In this document: in pieces, positions 1 to 9,701 of the stretch
Position numbering within the stretch: position 1 is the stretch's first letter
Layout: the number at the start of each line of letters is the position of its first letter
Source of the DNA: Amblyomma americanum
Taxonomy: Eukaryota; Arthropoda; Arachnida; Ixodida; Ixodidae
Length of the DNA: 64,000 bases
Direction of reading: 5' to 3'
Assembly (NCBI RefSeq): GCF_052857255.1
Contig: NC_135502.1
Coordinates: forward strand, 187,547,806 to 187,611,805
Made by a program: the position numbers and the translations under genes
The notes under the pieces: model-generated
What the model was told of the DNA's origin: nothing
Databases searched by the model: none
Seen by the model: the letters and a program-made list of their open reading frames with translations, nothing else

Positions 1-1084
1 ACAGCTGGGCGCCCCACTCCAGCTGTAGTGAACATTGTGCTGTGCGCATTTTTATTGCTTCTTCATGAACTAATCACGCGCGCAACCTATACATATTTGT
101 TATTGTGTAGATAGTTGTTGTGTACATTACCGCACTCCCCTATCCTCTCACCTCTTGCGTTTCATTTCTCCATTCTGCCTGCTATCCTTTATTTCCGCTG
201 CCACAGCTCAGGTGCTTCAGTATCGATGGTAGATGCCGGGGCTAGCAATATTCTTTTCCTTCCTTTTATTATTATTATTCACTAAACAACTGAATTACTT
301 GTTGTACATTTGTAAATGATCCACTCAGCGTCCGGTTAAAGCCTTAAGACTTTTACAACTTTCGCGGCATATTACTGCGTATTTACCATAATTATTTATG
401 CCTTTAATAAATTCTAATTTCATTCAATTTGCTTAGCGAAATCCTTTAAGGATTTATAGATTTCAAGTAAGGCAGGAGCCACTGACTAGCATGCACCTAC
501 ACCCAGCCACACAGCTACAAAGTATTATGGTCAGTGACTGCATTCCTTCACTTCTATTGCGATACCTGACCACAGAAAGTTTTGTCGAATTCTTGAGTAT
601 GTAAATTGTTCGTGAGAGAGAGAGAGAGAAAGACGGAAAGGCACGGAGAAATTGTTCGACAAAGCACGGATAAGTTATGACGAAGATAATGCGAATCATG
701 CCACCCACTGTGCACAGAGCTGCCTTCAAGACTCCTTCAAGTTTCAATGTCACCTGGAAGAACGGGCAGTTGGAGCCTAGAATTCTATGTTTAAAAACAC
801 CTGTGCGAACACCAAGAGGCTACCAGATTGTCAGGCAGGCTTAGAAAAACCTACTCCCTGTGCACATCCATGAGTGGTGCCAGAAAATTAGAAGGTTAGA
901 CACAGAAGTGGTTTTTGCAAGCCACTAGCTCAAGCCCCTCATTTCAAGTGTCTTTCTAGACGTACAGCTTCTATGTCACAGATATGAGAAAATGCCAGTG
1001 CAAATTTTCGCATCACACAAAATCGCAATCATTGTAGCCAAAAGTGCCAAAGTGTGAAAAGGACATTTTTCTGTCTTTCTAACA
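1..1084. other. No recognised gene
   Basis: I see no supportable coding region in this stretch. Short open frames on the minus strand have no recognisable domain. A short GA dinucleotide run lies near 614-630. The sequence leads into the Penelope-like relic that starts at about 1085, and part of it could be further decayed sequence of that element. Confidence 0.5.
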
Positions 1085-2112
1085 GCCAACCGAAGCAGCA
1101 GTTGCTTTTTAAGCCTGGGAATGAACTTCAACACCGATTCATCGCCCGATACCAAGAAAGTGGCTTGCACTGTAGGAAGGGCCATTGGTCAACTGCCATT
1201 ACAAGTTTGTGATGAAGCACACACGCAGTCTGCTGGGGTGCTCTAAAAAGGAAAAAACAACTCGTAAGATTCCACACAGCAACAATATCATTGTCATGCT
1301 TCTGGCTGACAAGGGTAACGCCACTGCTATGGTGAACTGGAGCAAATATGATGACAAGATGCTGGAGCTCCTGAGCGATGTGAACACGTACGTTCATCTC
1401 AAAGACCCTACCAGCAGTCTCCAGACCAAGCTTCAAATACTACTCTCAGGGTTTTTTTATTTGGTCACAGCTCAGAGGAAGCACCTGTACCATCGGTTGC
1501 TATGCACGAATGGCTGGGCTCGCACAATTGACCGTCTCCCACAGATACACAAGCCTGGTGTTCCATTACAGCCCATCATTGACTTCACAAGGTCTCCATT
1601 CTATCGCCTCTCCAGGTACCTACGCAAAATGCTGAGCCCAATAAATGGAAGCAAGACAACCAATATCGGCAATTAAGCGGACTTCATCAACAAAGATGCC
1701 ATGGAATCGTTTAATGTGACATCACGATGCACTAGCCACCCCAAGGGATCTAGTGGTACAAGCCTGCGAAAAATCCCTATTTTGCAATAGGGAAAGCAGC
1801 GCAAAGAACACGCACGGCAGAAAAGTGAAAACACACTCACTGACTATTTTTCGCACTGCTTTGCGCATTCGTAACAAACCTACTAGCCCAAATAACCCCT
1901 CTTTGCCGGTTCGTCCTATTTTGGGACACAAAGCATGCTAGCCGAACACCTTTCAAAGAACTGTGCGAATTACTGCAGCTGTGTCTTGAGTATACATATT
2001 TCTCTAACAAGACCAAACTACACAAGCAGAAGCATGGCACAACTATGGGCGCTTTCATATCGCTGACAACTGTGAACATCATCATGAAAGCAGTCGAGCA
2101 GAACGTACTGGA
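1085..2112 (+). pseudogene. Penelope-like element reverse transcriptase, 5' portion (relic)
   Basis: Penelope-like elements encode an RT that primes reverse transcription at a nicked chromosomal end. Several RT landmarks of the family can be read in order across more than one frame. Near 1110-1250 is the N-terminal stretch containing FNTDSSPD and CDEAHTQSAGVL. At 1300-1320 is the ADKGNATAMV core motif. At 1540-1600 is LPQIHKPGVPLQPIIDFTRS, typical of Penelope RT. At 1945-2110 is the LCLEYTYF ... GTTMGAFISLTTVNIIM block, which corresponds to the family's GTPMGSP-type motif. A stop at 1674-1676 and frame changes near 1250 and 1750-1940 show decay. The reading is cut at 2112 by a LINE insertion and resumes at 2706. 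The family call is established knowledge of RT motifs; no GIY-YIG endonuclease could be found. Confidence 0.8.
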
Positions 2113-2705
2113 ACGTATTGAGTGGGTCCCACGAGATCGGCTGACGTATCAAAGCCAGGCAGATTTAGCGACCCGCCTTGCGAACACAAACTCATCACCG
2201 CCTCGGCTCCTTCATTTGGACAATTTTACCGTCATTTCTTCAAGAAAGGAACTCCTCCTGCGCCGCGCACGTGCTCTCATCCCTCCTTGTGCGGTAACCC
2301 TCCCCCGCGGTCTTACCCGTGCAGAGGAGGTTGCGCTTAGGAGGATCCGGGTCGAGGTTGCCCTCACACCAGCCGTAACTCGAGAGTGGCCTCAGTACCG
2401 AGATTTGTTTCCTCGGCCAGGGTGTCCGATATGTAAACACGAGGACATTGAAGCCGACATTCATCACTTACTGTGGGACTGCCCAGCTCTCAAGCCTACA
2501 AGGATCCGGCACCTTATTATAGCAGGTCTTTCAACAAGCAACCCTACTTCATACATTGCCTAGATGCAGGGACTGTACCATCGCTCTCTACTGGACTTCA
2601 CCAAATCAGCTAACCTTATTCCATTCATTTAATCTCTGCTATATCATTCATCACACCTTCACCCATCATTGAAGCCCTGGAGCAATAAATTTCGCTTTAA
2701 AAAAA
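2113..2705 (+). mobile_element. 5'-truncated LINE (I-group, RNase H family) inserted in the Penelope relic
   Basis: This 593-bp insertion begins inside the RNase H C-terminus of a LINE (IEWVPRD...) and runs through a zinc-knuckle-like tail (CPICKHEDIEADIHHLLWDC) to a stop at 2561-2563. A short 3' UTR follows, then AATAAA near 2684 and a terminal A-run. It is flanked by a 12-bp direct repeat (gaacgtactgga, 2101-2112 and 2706-2717), the hallmark of target-primed reverse transcription. Its protein is clearly homologous to the C-terminus of the minus-strand LINE at 41.06-42.63 kb, so both come from one family. The remaining open frame has no start of its own and is not a gene. Confidence 0.88.
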
Positions 2706-3063
2706 GAACGTACTGGACAACTTTATTCCAGCACCAAAAGCCTTGATAGGTGGAGGAATGCTTCTGCATCGGTAAGATAAAGGATGTGGCAGGATTCCTA
2801 GATGTCCCGCACACAGTGAGACCCTGCATGAAGTTTACAACTGAGATAGAGCACAAAAACAGCCTACCCTTCCTGGACAACTACGTCATTCAGCCAGTGC
2901 TTTCTGGGTATCAAAAGACCGCACCCACCGTACAAGGCCCAACAAATTGGTGTTTTTGTCCTTGGTGACCGAAGGCACACAACAATTGCTCTGGTGAAAC
3001 AATGGTCCAAGATGGATTGAACATTGCACGTCCAGAACCCTCTATAAATGGTCGAATTGCTCA
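2706..3063 (+). pseudogene. Penelope-like element reverse transcriptase, 3' portion (relic)
   Basis: The Penelope reading picks up directly after the LINE insertion. Residues like LDNFIPAPKALI are followed in a shifted frame by GKIKDVAGFLDVPHT and KFTTEIEHKNSLPFLDN, which match the end of the palm and the thumb (the KLPFLDV-type motif) of Penelope RT. Stops and frame changes break it. The expected catalytic YVDD region and the downstream GIY-YIG endonuclease are not recognisable, so the copy is dead and 3' truncated or too diverged to read past about 3060. Confidence 0.7.
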
Positions 3064-3335
3064 TGCGCCAAAAAAAGATAAAAAATTAAATTCTTTGCAA
3101 AACACAGAGCAGTGCAACTGTAAAATTTCACACTGCTTGCATTGCTTGCAGTGTCACTGAGGTACTATTGCATGCGTCTTCTTGTTCCCATGGTGCCTAC
3201 TTACATCTAAAAGCGCTACTTTCATAAGTGGGGCTTAAGTGCCGTTTTTGAAACTTTCTTCGCCATATATTTTTCCACCACTTTAAAATATAAACTTGAG
3301 TCAGAACTTAAGTTTCTTTCTTGAATACGGCGGTA

Positions 3336-3780
3336 TCAGTTCTTCTTCCCTTGGATGACATGGCGGAAGTGGGTGCGCACAGTTTCCTGGGCGGCAATCA
3401 GATCTAGCGGGAGAGAGCCTGCTTCCGCTACTGTTCTAGATGCAGAGGAACCCTCTAGGAGGCCATGGCATATCCGCAGGCAGTTGTTCCTCGCGGCCTC
3501 GACAATGTTTTGCTTGTTGGAGAAAATCTTTGAAGCACCGATAGACAATAGCGCAAGGTTCCTTCAACGTAGGCTTTCTCAAGCAGAACTATTGAATGGC
3601 AGTTGCTGCCTCTCCGTGTTCGCACCATAAACATGAAAAATTGCGATGCTGCACTGATCCTCCCGCGAAGTTAATTGATCTGAGATGACTGTCCATCACC
3701 ACACGTAGGTATCGCTGTGATCGTGCATAAGGTAGATGCGGATGACATCTGCATCTAGAATGCGTCATGTTCACGCTATA
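3336..3780 (-). pseudogene. LINE reverse transcriptase C-terminal fragment
   Basis: Read on the minus strand, this stretch gives YARSQRYLRVVMDSHL, then in a shifted frame NIVEAARNNCLRICHGL and RTVAEAGSLPLDLIAAQETVRTHFRH. This order (YLGVxxD motif, then a conserved Leu/Cys-Leu-Gly helix, then a TLRTHxRHL-type motif) is the usual thumb and connector region of non-LTR RTs. There is no catalytic core, no 3' UTR and no intact frame, so it is only a scrap. Clade not assigned. Confidence 0.55.
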
Positions 3781-3964
3781 TTACCCAGCAAAGTCTTCAG
3801 AGAGCGTTACTGTACATTTCGATGTACCTGGCCCGCCGAGGTTTTCGTCTCTCGCCAGAAAAGGGTGCTGCCATGGCTTTCACAAGAAAAACGATGAGTC
3901 GATATCTGCTCCTTCTAGGTCAAGCACTACAAAATCGATTTCGTTAACTTTTGTGACTGGCTAG

Positions 3965-4231
3965 CGGAGTAATACAGTACGCCGCGGACCATGACCTAGT
4001 GTTAACAACTGCTGTTTTTTTTTCATTTGTATCCTACTATAGCAGCAAACCTTCGGCTGTTACTGCTTGTGGCTGATTTTTTCTTATCATACTGGAAACC
4101 ACAGCGACGACTTCCTCCACAGGCTCGTCCTCTGTAGACATCAAAGGTAACCACAAAACGCATCCGCAATGACGTTGGTGTGCCCCTTTGTGTACTGCTT
4201 TTACCCTCGCACGCAGGCTGCGGGCGCTCTC
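3965..4231. other. Leader of the GATG array, no gene
   Basis: No protein or RNA feature is supported here. Open frames that start in this stretch are long only because they run into the tetranucleotide array. Confidence 0.5.
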
Positions 4232-4796
4232 ATGGATGGATGGATGGATGGATGGATGGATGGATGGATGGATGGATGGATGGATGGATGGATGGATGGA
4301 TGGATGGATGGATGGATGGATGGATGGATGGATGGATGGATGGATGGATGGATGGATGGATGGATGGATGGATGGATGGATGGATGGATGGATGGATGGA
4401 TGGATGGATGGATGGATGGATGGATGGATGGATGGATGGATGGATGGATGGATGGATGGATGGATGGATGGATGGATGGATGGATGGATGGATGGATGGA
4501 TGGATGGATGGATGGATGGATGGATGGATGGATGGATGGATGGATGGATGGATGGATGGATGGATGGATGGATGGATGGATGGATGGATGGATGGATGGA
4601 TGGATGGATGGATGGATGGATGGATGGATGGATGGATGGATGGATGGATGGATGGATGGATGGATGGATGGATGGATGGATGGATGGATGGATGGATGGA
4701 TGGATGGATGGATGGATGGATGGATGGATGGATGGATGGATGGATGGATGGATGGATGGATGGATGGATGGATGGATGGATGGATGGATGGATGGA
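4232..4796. repeat. (ATGG)n tetranucleotide microsatellite, about 141 copies
   Basis: A perfect or nearly perfect ATGG array of 565 bp. Because the unit length is not a multiple of three, every frame stays open: the plus strand translates as repeated MDGW and the minus strand as repeated SIHP. These open frames are artefacts of the repeat. The sequence right after it (4797-4915, beginning ggtgaatcctttaaatcggg) looks like part of a dispersed tick repeat, so the array may have grown from a retroposon tail. Confidence 0.97.
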
Positions 4797-5882
4797 GGTG
4801 AATCCTTTAAATCGGGCGGTGGTTCAAGCCACCTAGCCATGACTTGTGAAATTTTACTCGTCTTGATTTTAGCCACCTATCAGATGCCCTTCGCTTGGTT
4901 ACTTCTACCCGCTTAAATATTATTTTCCTTCACTGTACTTAAACCACAATGCTTTGAATAAATCAACTCCGCTGCTTTCCACTGTAGGGTGAAGCCCTTT
5001 ACAGAAAAGTATTCGACACCATTCACTATCTGTCGGCGCGCGCGGAGCGGTGGACGGCGGGCCGCGCGTTGAATGCGTGTTTGGGTGTTGTTCGTTTCAG
5101 TCGTTAATGCGCTCCATCACATAAAGTATGTCATAACGTATGTTATGTGATGGGCGTGTGCTGTGCGCCACTACTCACATTTTCTCTCTAGCAGACAGTA
5201 CTGAGGTTATCTGACACACGTTGTTACTCATTAAGTGACATCCGACGGCAGTCGACCAGGTAGAGTGCTGACTGGAAGCCTGTCCTTATGAGCACATTTC
5301 TGCGCTGGTGTGCCGTTTGTTGCCGTCTTTTAAGAGTGCTACCATCTGTGGTAATCTTATGCATATGAATGTAGATTTATTTATTTGACTTGATGGTGTA
5401 GTGATGTGTCAAGCGTTAACCGGATCGACCAGCTGCATACTGAAGCTTGTCCAGGCCAAGCGGGTGTTTGCGCTGCGCCTGCTGTGTTTTCCATCAAACA
5501 CATTTCGTGTACGGGAATGTGAGCACGACCGCTACTACCAATTTAAGTAGCTATTTCTGTACGTATGTCAGAGGCATCGGCCGGATAAATAGCTGACCGT
5601 AGTATCTTTGTGCTGTTAATACCTGCCTGAATCACAGTAAAATATACACGATTTTATTTCATTCTATGACACTTGGCAAAATGGCCACGCAACGCTGGCT
5701 TCTGTGCTGATATTTATTCAAGGTTTGAGAAATTAAACGAAAGTACGTTTTTATGTGCAGGTATCAAAAACAATGATAAAATTGGTTTTCTGTTAGCCCT
5801 GTGACTCAGTTCAGATTCACAACGATAATTTGTTGATGTAACTCGCTCATCACCACGTAGGCGACAACAAAGCCCTATTTGT
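4797..5882. other. No recognised gene; start may be a dispersed repeat body
   Basis: The first 120 bp look like the body of a dispersed repeat attached to the GATG array (inference from general memory of tick sequence, not testable here). The rest (4920-5880) has no frame with recognisable motifs and no RNA gene that I can support. Confidence 0.45.
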
Positions 5883-5899
5883 GGGGGGGGGGGGGGGGG
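5883..5899 (+). repeat. Homopolymer G17 tract
   Basis: Seventeen consecutive G residues. Three similar tracts occur elsewhere in the window (14030-14044 C15, 19857-19880 G24, 31420-31433 C14). The length in any assembly should be treated with caution. Confidence 0.95.
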
Positions 5900-6016
5900 A
5901 CAGGAAGGATTAAGAGCGCATTGGGATTGGAACTGCATGCTAGCCATATATCTAATGCTCGATATTGACCAAGAATTATGAGATCACTACGGCACCCGCA
6001 TTGGAGGAATGCGTAA

Positions 6017-6087
6017 GCATTGACCAGGATTCGAACCTGGGTTATTGCGACCACAACGCAAGGTACTAACCACTATACGGCCATGGC
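6017..6087 (-). tRNA. tRNA-His(GTG)-like sequence, probably a pseudogene
   Basis: The minus strand from 6087 reads as a cloverleaf very like eukaryotic tRNA-His. It has a D arm with GTATAGTGGTTAGTAC and an anticodon stem TTGCG/CGCAA around the loop TTGTGGT (anticodon GTG). Its T arm is CCAGG-TTCGAAT-CCTGG, which also supplies a good B box. The acceptor stem is imperfect: of seven pairs, positions 3 and 4 are mismatched and position 7 is a G-U. That argues for a decayed gene or a tRNA-derived retroposon head. No T-run terminator is obvious just downstream. The identity is fairly secure; function is doubtful. Confidence 0.55.
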
Positions 6088-6254
6088 TGCCAGGAAGGAA
6101 CGGATGGCACAGGGTCACGCGATTGTCTGGCTGAGATAATTGACGTCAATTCATCTAATTTCCCAGTTTCCTCAATTAATTGCATTAATTAATCGTGTTT
6201 CACCATTGTCCATTTTGAGTTTTCAAACTTCGCGCCACGCTTCGCTCCGTTCAT

Positions 6255-6500
6255 TGGTTTTTCGGGAAAGGAAATAGCGCAGTATCCGTCTCACATCTCG
6301 CCGGACACCTGAACCGCGCCGAAGGAAAGAGATAAAGGAGGGACTGAGAGAAGAAAGCAAGAAAGAGGTGCCGTAGTGGAGGGCTCCAGAATAATCTCGA
6401 CCATCTCGGGATTTTTAACGTGCACTGACATCGCACTGCACGCGGGCGCCTTTGTGTTTCGCCTCCATGAAAAGCGGCCACCGCGGTCGGGTTCGAACCC
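6255..6500 (-). mobile_element. tRNA-derived SINE (Ruka-like body), 5' truncated
   Basis: The minus strand starts at a B-box-like GTTCGAACCCGACC and continues through the SINE body: a segment with GGAGGCGAAA, then a TGTGCGATGTCAGTGCACGTTAA-like segment, then GGAGCCCTCCACTACGGCAC. The same body occurs at 12.0 kb, 48.0 kb and 48.5 kb, and in part at 54.2 kb. This resembles the Ruka SINE group known from Rhipicephalus ticks. The tRNA head upstream of the B box is missing or unrecognisable. The open frames here are chance. Confidence 0.75.
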
Positions 6501-6830
6501 CACTTCTAATTTTTCAAATTTGGCGCCCGCTTTAGCTGCGCCAACTTTCGGTGTTTTCAAATTTGGACCCACTATTGCTCCGTCCCCACCCACTTTTTGG
6601 ACATTTTTGGCTCTAATTAATTAATTATCCCACATGCACCTCATGATTCCCCTTGCGAGATTTTTGATGCTCCATCTAATGCAACCATTCTTTTTCTTAT
6701 AACTCAATTCGTTCGAACGTTATCGTGATGACAAGCTGGTGGTGACACGAAACCGCAAACATGCAATGCTTACCACGGTATAAGAATAGAAATGTGTGCC
6801 AACGGCGCAACTTGACCTGCGCTCCGAACG
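6501..6830. other. No recognised gene
   Basis: AT-rich sequence between the SINE and the esterase-LINE. The last 100 bp may already belong to the 5' part of that LINE, but I cannot read protein there. Confidence 0.4.
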
Positions 6831-7161
6831 TTGTACGATAAGTCTCGCAGTTCGCTCCCTGCTGACAGGTGGCGACGCAGGAAAGCGGGCAAGACAATGG
6901 ACGCAGTGCTGAGAGAGGCAAAAAGCGAACTTTCTGAGAATGGTGCAGAGCGCAATTTGGTAGTGGTAGCGACGGTTGTAAATGATGTCCTAAATGGTGA
7001 AGCCGCTAAAGTAGTGGAAAGATTAGCGGAGGGAGTTGACGATTTATGTTCGATAGCTCAGCAAGTGCAGATCGTGGTGTACACAGCGCCGGAGGTGCAA
7101 GGAAGGAACGGAGAACTTGCCAAGGACGTTGAGGCTATTAATCGAGAGATAAGTAAGTTAA
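6831..7161 (+). pseudogene. LINE ORF1, SGNH/esterase-like domain, first part
   Basis: The frame 6831-7172 carries LREAKSELSENGAERNLVVV, followed by NDVLNGEA, VQIVVYTAPEVQGRNG and EINREISKL. This is the block I/III arrangement of a GDSL/SGNH hydrolase-like ORF1 found in some non-LTR retrotransposons, where the usual reading is HAGTNDVLNG. Here the residues before ND are altered (VATVVND), so the site is probably inactive. The frame is interrupted at a TTAA by a MITE. Skipping the MITE restores the reading directly into KLSQEKGIEV at 7682. It is the 5' end of the LINE that continues, in pieces, to 11092. Confidence 0.65.
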
Positions 7162-7681
7162 AGGGGCTCTGAAACGCCTTCCGAGGAGAGCACATTAACT
7201 CACTTAATCACTGCACTGTGTTGCCATGAAAACCGGAGCCAAATAATACTCTTCTACACGCAGCAGACGACCCACAATCGCGCGTCGAAGTTGGCGAGCC
7301 CTTCCCGGCGACTTTTTCATGCTTGCACCCTCCTCCATCCCCCGCATCTGCGTAGACAAGGTGAGAGGTGGCCATTGGTTATATTATTTCAGACGTCAGG
7401 CAGCTACCGTGGCCGCGGGCAATAAGCCGCTTATCTCTGGCGGGTCGGGAAGCTCCACTCCCATAGGGGGGTCGGCGAAGGAGCGCCTACCTTCCAGCGT
7501 GCAAAAAGGGACGGGAGGAGAGGGAAAAGCGCGAAGACGCTGAAATTCAAATTTTAACTTCAGATAACTCAGCTTCTACAAAGCGCATTTAAACGATCCT
7601 TGCTGGACACTATTCGTGAAGCGGCGCGCTTCACTATCCCAGGCATGCCGCAACTTTATTAGAGCCCCCTTAACAGCCCCT
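7162..7681. mobile_element. 520-bp MITE flanked by TTAA duplications
   Basis: The element starts aggggctctg and ends cagcccct, so its termini are short inverted repeats (AGGGGCT...). TTAA occurs on both sides (7158-7161 and 7682-7685). Removing the element plus one TTAA gives an uninterrupted LINE ORF1 reading, which proves the boundaries. No transposase is encoded. TTAA targeting is typical of piggyBac-type transposases, but the termini are not diagnostic, so the superfamily is inference. Confidence 0.8.
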
Positions 7682-8565
7682 TTAAGCCAGGAGAAAGGCA
7701 TTGAAGTGGCATACAAACAGGAAAGTGCATAAAGCAGGCATTGGCCGAGGCTTTACACGAGGTGGCATCCATTTTAATGGAATGCTAGGAGTAGAGATCG
7801 GCTGCCGCCTGGCAGGCCATGCAGTAGTTTTTAGGGTGTCCGCTGCGGCTCAGGACGTAGGGGTAGGTAGAAGCAAAGTAGAAAGTGTGACAATGACGGC
7901 TGATCCCAACAAAATGGCCACTAGGAGGTCCAGGAAGCAAACTACAAAAAAGAAATTTAATACCAGTATAAGGTACATAAACATTCAAGGCGGTAGAAAG
8001 ACAGCGAAATGGTTAGAAATAGAACAGGAGATAAAGACTAAGAAGTAGGTTTATACGCGCTATGCGAGACGCATCTCAGAGACCTAGAAGATCCACCGTT
8101 TATTGATGGCTACGCCTGCGAAGGCAGCAAAAGAACAACAACGGAGAGGAAGGGAGGAGAGGTAGGTATGCTGATAGATCAAGGAACATATTGGCAAAGA
8201 TTAAAGTCAAGTTGCAAAGAACATATCTGGGTGTCAGGTACAATTGCCGGTAAAAGGACATGGCTAGGAGTAGTTTATTTAGGTACAGGGGAAAAATGCA
8301 GAGAAGACAACAAGAGTCTAGTAAAGTGTCTCAATGACGATATAAAGTAGTTTGGAGAAGGTGCTGGTATTATTCTGCTGGGTGACATGAATGGCCACAT
8401 CGAGGATCTGGATGGATACAGAGATTGTAACCGGAAGTTAATGCTAGACTTCTGTGAGCGACACAACCTAGTTATTGCAAAAAGAGAATCTAAGTGTGAG
8501 GGAGAAATCACGTGGGAATCCCGGAACACGCAAACGACCATTGACTACTGCTTGGTGGCGCAGGG
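7682..8565 (+). pseudogene. LINE: end of esterase-like ORF1 and first part of APE endonuclease
   Basis: One frame (7701-8048) carries the C-terminal SGNH motif in altered form (TRGGIHFNGMLGVEIG; the usual DGIHF Asp is Gly). It then runs straight into the start of an APE-type endonuclease (RYINIQGGRKTAKWLEIEQE). Later frames give the rest of the endonuclease in order: DGYACEGSKRTT near 8105; a GMLIDQGTYWQRLKSSCKEH stretch at 8160-8230; LLGDMNGHIEDLDGY near 8380-8415; and ESKCEGEITWESR...TTIDYC at 8490-8555. Stops near 8046 and 8348 and frame shifts break the protein. The endonuclease is interrupted at 8566-8576 by a foldback insertion. Confidence 0.72.
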
Positions 8566-8576
8566 GATGTATAGCA

Positions 8577-8784
8577 TCTAAGAAGAGCTTCAAATGGGTC
8601 TAGTTGGCTTGTAATCTTCGACATTGTTATTGCGCTACTCAAGGTTTACACAGACAAGAACGACACATACAGACAGGGCGCAAACTATCAACTGTCAACT
8701 ATCATCTAGTTGATGGTTTGCGCCCTGTTTGTATGTGTCGTTCTTGTATGTGTAAAGCTTGAGTAGCGCAATAACAATGTCGAA
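8577..8784. mobile_element. 208-bp foldback insertion with 11-bp target duplication
   Basis: Two arms of about 80 bp (8614-8693 and 8708-8787) are inverted copies of each other with a 14-bp loop. The insertion sits between two copies of gatgtatagca (8566-8576 and 8785-8795). Removing it joins the two halves of the endonuclease reading. The 37 bp from 8577 to 8613 are outside the inverted arms. The long duplication resembles retroposition, while the structure is that of a foldback. No coding capacity. Confidence 0.8.
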
Positions 8785-8795
8785 GATGTATAGCA

Positions 8796-9698
8796 AGATC
8801 GCAATAATGGAAATAGACGAAGAGGGGAAGTACAGCCTCAGAGACGATCATAAGCGTATTAGTCTGCTGTTGGGTGCCCCGCTCAAGAGAGGAATGCAGG
8901 GAAGTCAAAAAGAGAACGCAAAATTAAATCACGAACAAATAGCGCTAATAGCGGACTGCATAGAGGAACGTCCCATGGAAAAGTTGGATTGTAATCAGTT
9001 AGAACTACTCATTAGTACAAAAAGAAAGAAGTAAAAGGAGCAAACTGCTGGAGAGGAAAGAGGAAGCCACAAAGTTGATAGAATAAAGAAATTAAGGAGG
9101 CCATCGAACAACAACTGCTGGCATCACGGGAACACAGAGAAGCAAAGAGGGCGCAGTTATCTGAAGAGGAATAGGCCGAAAATGCGAATCTTATCGACAA
9201 AAGAAACAGCAAGTGCAGGTCCTTCTCCAGTCTAAAATAAAGCAGCCCTCTGATCGCTGGCTGGCTGAAGTTCGCGACGCAACTAAAGAGGAACACGAAA
9301 ATTTTGGAACCATATAAGCTGGCTGCGTAAAGCGAATCAAAGAAAGCAGGAACAGATTCACGATGCCGAGAGAAAATGCTTAGAGGGAGATGACGCTGTG
9401 AACTACATTGCGTCAGTTACAGCTTAGTTACTTAGGAAAGACGATAGGGTAATCGCCCCAAATGAGGGAGCAACACAGGACAGCACGATAGAAAACAGCT
9501 TAGAACTGACCAATCTTAACAAGAAAAGGTCGGGAGCAAATATTTCAAAATGCGTGTCCGTAGGGATGGATGAAATTCCAATCAAGTTAATTAATGAACT
9601 TGGCTCAAGAGGCAAGGAAACCCTGATAAAAGCATTGGAGGCAGTCATAAAAAACAAGCAAATTCCGCACAGCTGAAACAGAGTAAAATGAATTTGAG
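8796..9698 (+). pseudogene. LINE: end of endonuclease, linker and start of reverse transcriptase
   Basis: The frame resumes with EIDEEGKYSLRDDHKRISLL, the conserved SDHK-type motif that closes the endonuclease; here it is DDHK. A basic linker full of stops and frame changes follows (9000-9420). The first RT motif is then GMDEIPIKLINELG at 9565-9605, the family's GxDxIPxxLL-type block. The sequence is cut at 9699-9701 by a MITE and resumes at 10661. Confidence 0.68.
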
Positions 9699-9701
9699 TT
9701 A

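Noticed and set aside
4037..4916. Four long open frames of 210-279 codons encoding SIHP or MDGW repeats
   Set aside because: They are translations of the ATGG microsatellite in different frames. No frame has unique domain sequence.
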